64,000 bases of DNA from CADEDH01 sp039029735. GTDB taxonomy: Bacteria; Actinomycetota; Acidimicrobiia; Acidimicrobiales; SZUA-35. A model generated the notes under the pieces. The model was given only the letters and a program-made list of their open reading frames with translations. It did not search any database and had not been told where the DNA came from. Numbering within the stretch: the stretch's first letter is position 1; the number at the start of each line of letters is the position of its first letter. The position numbers were made by a program, and so were the translations under genes. The stretch covers positions 1 through 64,000 of the forward strand of contig JBCCFL010000018.1 in assembly GCA_039029735.1 (NCBI GenBank), given 5' to 3'. Below are positions 57,701-64,000 of this stretch, in pieces.

Positions 57701-58210
57701 CTGCTGGGCCAGGCTCTGGAGCCGGCTGGCGGCGTTGACCACGTCGCCCATGGCCGTGTAGTCGCCGCCGGCGGTGGTGGTGCCGACGAGCACCTCGCCG
57801 GTGTTGATGCCGATACGCATCGCCACCTGGGGGCGCCAGCCCCGCGACTCGGCCGACAGCGTGGCGATCGTCTCGTGCATGCGCAGCGCCGCTCGCACCG
57901 CCCGCTCAGCATCGTCTTCGTGGGCCACCGGGGCGCCGAAGAGCGCCAGGATGCCGTCGCCCAGTACCTTGTCGACCACACCGCCGAACGAGGTGATGTC
58001 GACGGCGAGCCGCTCGAACGTTCGGTCGACGAAGTGTTTTACCTTTTCCGGGTCCATCCGTTCGGCCAGACCGGTGAAGCCCACGAGGTCGGCGAACAGC
58101 ACGGTGACCACCCGTCGTTCCTCGTCGGGGACCGCCAAGGGCGCGCCGCACCACGGACAGAACCGGGCATTGGGCTCGACCGGTTGGCCGCATGAGGGGC
58201 ACGACGCCAT
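54668..58210 (-). CDS. Class III adenylate/guanylate cyclase with AAA-type ATPase and TPR regions
   Basis: The 1180-residue multidomain protein starts with a zinc ribbon (CPSCGQ...CPWCG, residues 4-22), then a class III cyclase domain (about 33-200). The metal ligands Asp41 (LFADLVGFT) and Asp85 (LGDGI), the substrate lysine Lys81, and the transition-state Asn159 and Arg163 (VNAASR) are all present, so it should be active. An ATPase of STAND/AAA type follows (Walker A GEAGIGKT, 256-263; Walker B LVLSDMHW), and then a long alpha-helical TPR-like region to the end. This matches the mycobacterial cyclase-ATPase-TPR proteins of unknown signal. TAGAAT 7 nt before ATG 58210 makes it leaderless and helps exclude the longer upstream frame antisense to other sequence. 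Its 3' end overlaps lhgO by 54 bp. Confidence 0.88.
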   Translation of the reverse strand: MASCPSCGQPVEPNARFCPWCGAPLAVPDEERRVVTVLFADLVGFTGLAERMDPEKVKHFVDRTFERLAVDITSFGGVVDKVLGDGILALFGAPVAHEDDAERAVRAALRMHETIATLSAESRGWRPQVAMRIGINTGEVLVGTTTAGGDYTAMGDVVNAASRLQSLAQQGQTLVGATTQAATGDAISYTPVGSLPARGRDEPIEAYVAVRAERLPGLHPQRGPVFVGRRHELELLEAQGRLAVDGSRAQLAMVVGEAGIGKTRLVSEASGFLALTYDARVLEGRCLPYGEANVWWPIADLVRNLFGLALDAPAADTELHLRASLLSHLTEATPETIERSTTALLHALGYDTPLRGGDRNRNRSEVMLAVTTVLERELAERPVVLVLSDMHWAAPAVWGLIGHVLTELARHRLSVFMTTRPDHEDQLPSGRHGLTVLQLGPLGDDAAARLLAELRPELEPSITAELVDRSGGNPYFLEELAGLVETRAGVVTAGPDGVDRDALPATLRGIVSARLDALEPGQRALLEDASVLGRTGPVSGLMTLARESRGATGLDAELDGLVDAELLELDGARYRFRSNVVCDVAYGRLTKTVRAQRHHGIASYLSDQDESTLRNSVVVAIAEHYRWAAHLMLELSEVPGLDLDSVLSQALYWLEQAGERALDVGEPREALRWFDAGVELGDGDDDVLATMVFGRAKARTEIHELAAARADLDRLAAMSSLDPLVAAKAQLVLGDLERKAGDHAAAVVELASAAERLAALDAPDQEALALRLMGISEMMRNDDAAARAAFARSRQVAEQASDPRAEGWALQSLAWHAFRLGRVTEANVLVDEAVELFGSVDDQGALVWAHGVQAWVAFHTGDWEEARRLVDSVLPETRRRGDPWAEGIMANLDATLRLWSGQASEAFDLARSARAAAEGTDDVTLAVLSRTIEGRALVSLGRINEGTKALEDAFARSVQAGDAESMRMAVVVNCASAARLGEPERAIRWAARHEEGFSDQTIVGEPDLVVSLALALLQRGAVPEAASQLGWDDETPRRGSFASAVGSLVAAAEGDQAQAQHLVDETLKGPATYLDRVFALIAQAAVALQRGDHDECESALVRAGEQLAATDDLTSRQLVDLAGAVFGRVPRTEAESSMRNIGMDPRGWTTALELVADPIITPRLAQVGEGAVADLGADGE

Positions 58211-58217
58211 TGCCCCA

Positions 58218-58223
58218 ATTCTA
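58218..58223 (-). promoter_or_regulatory. Candidate -10 (TAGAAT) overlapping the nei stop codon
   Basis: On the minus strand TAGAAT ends 7 nt before ATG 58210. Its first three bases (58223-58221) are the TAG stop of the nei-like gene. Confidence 0.6.
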
Positions 58224-59036
58224 CGCCGTCGGCCCGATCCCTGTTTGTGGTTGACACCGAGGGCACCAATAGGTGGGTCTGCCCGCCCCCTGGCCCCGCC
58301 GGCCGGCCTCGATGGGCCGCTGACAGCGCCGGCAGGGCTGGCCGCCCCTCCCGTACACCGCGAGCCCACCCGGAACCGTGGTGCGGGGCCCGCCCCCCAC
58401 GTTGGCCATGAGCTGGGTGTTGGCCGTGGTGAGCAGCCGCCGGCGGTCAGCGCCGTCAACGGTGCCGAGGGCACGATCGGGGTGGATCCCGCAGGCGGCG
58501 AGCACCTCGCTCTTGAACACGTTGCCAACGCCGCAGAACAACCGTTGGTCGAGCAGTACGTCCGCCATCGTCCGGCCCTGGTCGGCTCCAGCCAGGCGGG
58601 CCAGAGCGGCGTCGATGTTGGGATCGGCCACGGTGAGGTCGGGGCCCAACTCGGCTCGGAGGCGGCCGCCGCCGCCTCGCACACCCCGTGCCGGGCGATC
58701 CCCCCGCCGCACCTCCACGTGCGGGGCGGAGAAGCAGACCGCCACCCAGGGCTCGGTGTCGATGCGGGCCACCACGGCCCTCGCCGACCGGCGCCAGCGT
58801 TCACCAGGGCGGTACAGGTGCCAGCTGCCGTTCATCTTCATGTGCGTTTCCAGCACGAGCCCGTCGTCGAACGAGATCATGAGGTACTTGCCCTCGGCCC
58901 ACACCCGCTCCACCGTGGCCCCGCGCCGAGGCACCGCACCCGCCCGTCTGGGGGTGGCCACTCGCTGCACCGCCTCGCCGGTGATCGCCGCCGCCAGCCG
59001 GTTCGCAGATCGATGAATCGTGTCGCCCTCGGGCAT
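58221..59036 (-). CDS. Fpg/Nei family DNA glycosylase (endonuclease VIII-like)
   Basis: The 271-residue base-excision enzyme starts MPEGDTIHRSANRL. Pro2 (the imine-forming nucleophile after Met removal) and Glu3 are the catalytic pair, and MPEGDTIH is typical of the actinobacterial Nei-type enzymes. WAEGKYLMISF and ETHMKMNGSWHLY give the lysine loop; the helix-two-turn-helix LLDQRLFCGVGNVFKSEVL is present; the C-terminal zinc finger is C-x2-C...YWCPRC. The start ATG 59036 was chosen because the catalytic proline must be residue 2. It ends 10 bp before the cyclase start. It is divergent from the GH13 gene with 35 bp between start codons. Confidence 0.93.
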   Translation of the reverse strand: MPEGDTIHRSANRLAAAITGEAVQRVATPRRAGAVPRRGATVERVWAEGKYLMISFDDGLVLETHMKMNGSWHLYRPGERWRRSARAVVARIDTEPWVAVCFSAPHVEVRRGDRPARGVRGGGGRLRAELGPDLTVADPNIDAALARLAGADQGRTMADVLLDQRLFCGVGNVFKSEVLAACGIHPDRALGTVDGADRRRLLTTANTQLMANVGGGPRTTVPGGLAVYGRGGQPCRRCQRPIEAGRRGQGAGRPTYWCPRCQPQTGIGPTA

Positions 59037-59058
59037 CGGGTCCAAGTCTGGCCGCCGG

Positions 59059-59064
59059 TAGCCT
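59059..59064 (+). promoter_or_regulatory. Candidate -10 (TAGCCT), leaderless GH13 gene
   Basis: TAGCCT ends 7 nt before ATG 59072. Confidence 0.5.
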
Positions 59065-59071
59065 CCGCGCG

Positions 59072-60706
<1,635 letters not shown>

Positions 60707-60827
60707 GCGAAGTAGGCGACTCGTCCGAGTCTCGTCCATGCGCAGTATGAACACCACTCGGCGCCGCCCTCGTGAGGTGAGGAGGGCTCCGCTGGCACCG
60801 AGATGAGCGCACCAAAGGGAGAGCGCA

Positions 60828-61622
60828 ATGACCGACGCAGAGACCACCGCTTCCGCGATGCCGCCGAGCGCACCACCGGCGCCGCCGGCGGCGACCGGCA
60901 ATGCGGCCGCATATTCGATGGCGGCCTCCAAGGTGTACGGCCAGGGTGATACCGCCGTGAACGCCCTCCGGGAGGTGTCGGTCCAGTTCGACCGGGGTCG
61001 CTTCACGGCGATCATGGGCCCGTCCGGGTCGGGTAAGTCCACGCTCATGCAGTGCATGGCCGGGCTCGACCGGCTCACCGGCGGCGAGACCTTCGTTGGC
61101 GACGTTGCCCTGTCCGGGCTGAGCGACAAGGCCCTCACCGAGCTCCGCCGCGACAAGATCGGCTTCATCTTCCAGGCGTTCAACCTCATTCCGACGCTCG
61201 ATGCCCAAGAGAACATGACGCTGCCGCTCGACCTCGCCGGCGGCAAGGTGGACACGGAGTGGTTCAACGAGGTGGTGCAGGCCACCGGCCTTGCTGATCG
61301 CCTCGATCACCGCCCCAACGAATTGTCGGGCGGCCAGCAACAGCGTGTGGCTGTGGCCCGGGCCCTGGCCAGCCGGCCCGACATCATCTTCGGCGACGAG
61401 CCCACCGGCAACCTCGACTCCAAAACCGCAGCCGAGATCTTGGAGTTCATGCGACGGGCCGTCGACGAGCTCGGCCAGACGATCGTGATGGTGACGCACG
61501 ACCCCGTGTCGGCCTCGTACTCCGATCACGTGCTGTTCCTGCGTGACGGTCGCATCGTCGACGAGATGCCGAATCCCACCTCCGATGCGGTGTTCGACCG
61601 CATCAAGACGCTCGAGGGCTGA
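60828..61622 (+). CDS. ABC transporter ATP-binding protein, MacB/LolD type
   Basis: The 264-residue ATPase has an unusual N-terminal extension of about 28 residues rich in Ala/Pro. Then come Walker A GPSGSGKSTLMQ (about 64-75), Q-loop FIFQAFNLIP, ABC signature LSGGQQQRVAVARAL, Walker B IIFGDEPTGNLDSKT and the H-loop VMVTHDP. LSGLSDKALTELRRDKIGFIFQ is typical of the MacB/LolD/FtsE-like exporters that pair with FtsX-type permeases. GGGAG before ATG 60828 supports the start. The permease gene follows after 4 nt, so they form one transporter. Substrates of this class include lipoproteins, peptides and antibiotics. Confidence 0.92.
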   Translation: MTDAETTASAMPPSAPPAPPAATGNAAAYSMAASKVYGQGDTAVNALREVSVQFDRGRFTAIMGPSGSGKSTLMQCMAGLDRLTGGETFVGDVALSGLSDKALTELRRDKIGFIFQAFNLIPTLDAQENMTLPLDLAGGKVDTEWFNEVVQATGLADRLDHRPNELSGGQQQRVAVARALASRPDIIFGDEPTGNLDSKTAAEILEFMRRAVDELGQTIVMVTHDPVSASYSDHVLFLRDGRIVDEMPNPTSDAVFDRIKTLEG

Positions 61623-61626
61623 CGCC

Positions 61627-64000
61627 ATGCTCGACGACTATGTGTTGTGGGGCCTCGCGGCCATCGTCGCGGCCCTGATCGTGCACACCCTGGTGACCGG
61701 CCTCGGCGACAAGACCGTGCGCCGGCTCTCGTTCCGCAACATCCGAGCCAGCGTGGGGCGCCTCATCCTCACCACGATCGCCGTCACGGCAGGCGTGGCG
61801 TTCGTGTCGGGATCGTTCATCCTCACTGACAGCCTCTCGGCCACGTTCGACGAGCTGTTCGCCAACTCGACGAACGAGATCGACGCCCAGGTGCAGGTGG
61901 CGGAGCTCGAGTTCGGTCAGGACGAACGAACCATTCCCGACACGCTCATTGCCGAGGTCGACGCCCTGCCCGAGGTGGATCGAGCCATCCCGACGGTGCA
62001 GCTCGATCCTGGCGTCAGCTTCCGGCCCTACATCCTCATCGACGAGACCGCGGAGCCGAGCGATGACGGCTCGGTGTCCACGATCGAGCCTGCTGGCGGG
62101 CCGATCATCGCCTTCTCGTGGGATGGTGAGGATTCGGAGGCGCTGAGCCTGGCCGAAGGTGCACCCCCGAACGGCCCGGACCAGATCGCCATCGACACCA
62201 CCTACGCCGATGCCTACCGCCTGATCACGGGCGAGGACATCGTGGTGGGCGAGAGCTACCGGTTCCAGACCGACGAGGGCGAGCAGACGTTCGTGGTGTC
62301 GGGCATCGGCGAGCTGCCGATCACGGCCGGCGCCTTCTTCGTGTTCTTCGACTTCGAGACCGGTCAGCAGCAGTTCGACAAGGTGGGTCAGGTCGACGTG
62401 ATCGCCCTCACCCGGGCGAGTGGCGTGTCGACCGCCGAGATGATCGCCGCCGTCGAGACCGTGCTGCCCGAAGAGGCCGAGGTGCTCGACCGCACGGCCA
62501 TCATCGATCAGGCGAACTCGGAGTTCGAGACGTTCTTCACGATCTTCCGCAACGTGCTGCTCGGCTTCGCCCTGGTGGCCCTGTTCGTCAGCCTGTTCAT
62601 CATCTACAACACCTTCGCCATCCTGGTCACCCAGCGGCTGCGCCAGTTCGGCATGCTGCGGGCGGTGGGCTCCACCCGAGGCCAGATCCGTTCCCTGGTG
62701 CAGCTCGAGGCGCTGATCGTGGGCGTGATCGGCTCACTCCTCGGCATCATCGGTGGCCTCGGCGTGGCCTGGCTGATCAAGACAGGCCTGAACGCCGCTG
62801 GCGGCTTCCCCGACACCGGCACGGTGCTGGAACTGCGCACGGTGTGGATCGCCCTGATCGTGGGCCTCGGTGCCACGCTGATCTCGGCGCTTCTGCCTGC
62901 ACTGATGGCCGGCCGGGTGTCGCCGATCGCGGCCATGCGCAACGAGGCTCCCTCAGCGGCGTCGATCAACCGCCAGGTGATCATCGGCGCCGTGGTGCTC
63001 GGCGTCGGGCTGATCGTGCTGGGCTTCGGCCTGTTCAGCAGCGGTCAGAGCGCCACCACGGTGATCACGCTGCTCGGCGTGGGGTCGGTGCTCACCTTCA
63101 TCGGCGTGGCCCTCCTGAGTGCGATCGTGGCCGGTCCGTTCGTCGAGTTCGTCGGCCGGCCCTACGTGCTGGGCGGCATCCTGTTCGTGCTCGGCGTCGG
63201 CCTTCCCCTGATCCGGCTCACCGTCGGCGACGGCCTGCCCGACACAGTGTTCTCCTGGGTGGGGTTCACCGTCGGCACCACGATTGCGGCCATCGCCGCC
63301 ATCACCGGCTTCTTGATCCTGGCCAGCGCCATATCGGGCCGATCGATCGGCTTCGGCGGCTCAGCCGCCGGGCTCGCTGGCCGGATGGCTCGTCGCAACG
63401 CCGCCCGCAGCCCGCAACGCACCGCTGCCACCGCCACGGCGCTCACCATCGGCATCGCCCTCGTGGCCGCTGCTGGCGTGGTGGCCGAGTCGCTCAAGGC
63501 CAGCGTGGCCGCCACGTTCGAGCAGGCCATCCAGGCCGATCTGTTCCTGTTCGACGAGGAAACCAACTCGCCGTTCTCCAGCCAGGTGGCAGCCGAATTG
63601 TCGGATCTCGATGGCATCGCCGAGGTCAGCGGGCTGCGAGCCAACGAGGTGCGGCTCGGTGTTGACGCCGACGGCGAGGACGACATCGTGGACGTGGTGG
63701 CCTACAACGCCGCCACCGGGGAGAACCTGTTCCGGCTCGGCGTGAGCGAGGGTGACACCAGCGGCCTCGTGTCCGACGGTGTGCTCGTCCTCGACACCGA
63801 GGCCGAGGCCAGAGGCCTCAGCGTTGGCGACACGCTCGACGTCGAGTTCCCCGACCTGGAGACCGAGACCCTCACGGTGTCGGGCCTGTTCACCGACGAC
63901 CGGCTGTTCCCGGAGACCCCGCTGGTGATCGACCTCAGCGTCTACGAGCGACACGTCGCCACCGATGACGATCTGTTCGTGCTGGCGTCGATCGAGGAGG
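61627..64000 (+). CDS. ABC transporter permease, FtsX/MacB type, truncated by the window end
   Basis: About 791 residues are visible and the frame is open at the end of the window, so the gene continues. The pattern is an FtsX-type permease with at least two repeats. The first membrane helix is near residue 10. A second one (LILTTIAVTAGVAFVSGSFI) is followed by a large extracellular loop (about 75-300). Several helices follow (LLGFALVALFVSLFIIYNTFAIL, LIVGVIGSLLGIIGGLGVAWL, IALIVGLGATLISALLPALMAGRVSP). A second set begins near 585 (MARRNAARSPQRTAATATALTIGIALVAAAGVVAES), again with a large loop. The long duplicated form is common in actinobacteria. It belongs with the ABC ATPase 4 nt upstream. 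Confidence 0.9.
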   Translation, partial: MLDDYVLWGLAAIVAALIVHTLVTGLGDKTVRRLSFRNIRASVGRLILTTIAVTAGVAFVSGSFILTDSLSATFDELFANSTNEIDAQVQVAELEFGQDERTIPDTLIAEVDALPEVDRAIPTVQLDPGVSFRPYILIDETAEPSDDGSVSTIEPAGGPIIAFSWDGEDSEALSLAEGAPPNGPDQIAIDTTYADAYRLITGEDIVVGESYRFQTDEGEQTFVVSGIGELPITAGAFFVFFDFETGQQQFDKVGQVDVIALTRASGVSTAEMIAAVETVLPEEAEVLDRTAIIDQANSEFETFFTIFRNVLLGFALVALFVSLFIIYNTFAILVTQRLRQFGMLRAVGSTRGQIRSLVQLEALIVGVIGSLLGIIGGLGVAWLIKTGLNAAGGFPDTGTVLELRTVWIALIVGLGATLISALLPALMAGRVSPIAAMRNEAPSAASINRQVIIGAVVLGVGLIVLGFGLFSSGQSATTVITLLGVGSVLTFIGVALLSAIVAGPFVEFVGRPYVLGGILFVLGVGLPLIRLTVGDGLPDTVFSWVGFTVGTTIAAIAAITGFLILASAISGRSIGFGGSAAGLAGRMARRNAARSPQRTAATATALTIGIALVAAAGVVAESLKASVAATFEQAIQADLFLFDEETNSPFSSQVAAELSDLDGIAEVSGLRANEVRLGVDADGEDDIVDVVAYNAATGENLFRLGVSEGDTSGLVSDGVLVLDTEAEARGLSVGDTLDVEFPDLETETLTVSGLFTDDRLFPETPLVIDLSVYERHVATDDDLFVLASIEE

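Noticed and set aside
58211..58804. A 198-residue N-terminal extension of the cyclase
   Set aside because: It lies in another frame over the nei-like gene and lacks domain character. The zinc ribbon and cyclase begin at ATG 58210 with a good -10 box.

Overview
The window is high-GC, densely coded DNA that reads as a chromosomal segment of an actinobacterium. The mix of genes suggests the class Acidimicrobiia (Ilumatobacter-like): an F420-type luciferase-family oxidoreductase, soxBDAG, flotillin plus NfeD, a DUF4214 plus phosphodiester glycosidase protein, a zinc-ribbon class III cyclase fused to an ATPase, and many GTG starts. This placement is inference. I saw no rRNA, tRNA, insertion sequence, integrase or CRISPR array. 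The features suggest core and catabolic genome rather than a mobile island.

Layout. 1-5 kb: a 5'-truncated GH92 mannosidase, a glycosyltransferase, a DUF1015 protein and a TetR regulator. 5.5-14.1 kb: a DUF218 membrane protein, then two neighbouring secreted proteins (1818 and 689 aa) dominated by acidic tandem repeats. This is the strangest part of the window. 14.3-16 kb: a stand-alone superfamily 2 helicase. 16-22.7 kb: soxBDAG (heterotetrameric sarcosine oxidase), divergent from an aldehyde dehydrogenase. 22.7-29.4 kb: LtrA, a DUF4267-like fragment, a DUF3558-like lipoprotein, an orphan zinc-ribbon membrane protein, and the flotillin/NfeD pair. 29.5-42 kb: short catabolic or detoxifying units (CoA transferase, methyltransferase, two SDRs, RidA, LysE, VOC, PLP decarboxylase, enoyl-CoA hydratase, PhyH dioxygenase, GNAT, F420 oxidoreductase), with a PH-like protein, an APH(6)-like kinase and a PPOX/F420 protein. 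42-49.2 kb: envelope genes: a coupled 80-aa membrane protein and YihY, a DUF4214-phosphodiester glycosidase, and a three-gene overlapping operon of a carboxypeptidase-regulatory-like protein, PBP1A and a trypsin-fold protein lacking two catalytic residues. 49.2-60.7 kb: a 3Fe-4S ferredoxin, S9 peptidase with RsgA, LysM lipoprotein with LhgO, a 1180-aa cyclase-ATPase-TPR protein, Nei glycosylase and a GH13 glucosidase. 60.8-64 kb: an ABC ATPase and a permease that runs off the window.

Expression signals. Genes use either Shine-Dalgarno starts or leaderless starts. I count 12 starts with a TANNNT -10 hexamer 6-9 nt upstream of the start codon. In two cases the first three bases of the hexamer are the TAG stop codon of the preceding gene. 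Several clean inverted repeats sit in promoter regions (43435-43472, 49609-49634) or downstream of genes (14124-14149, 14167-14206, 44663-44681, 44707-44730).
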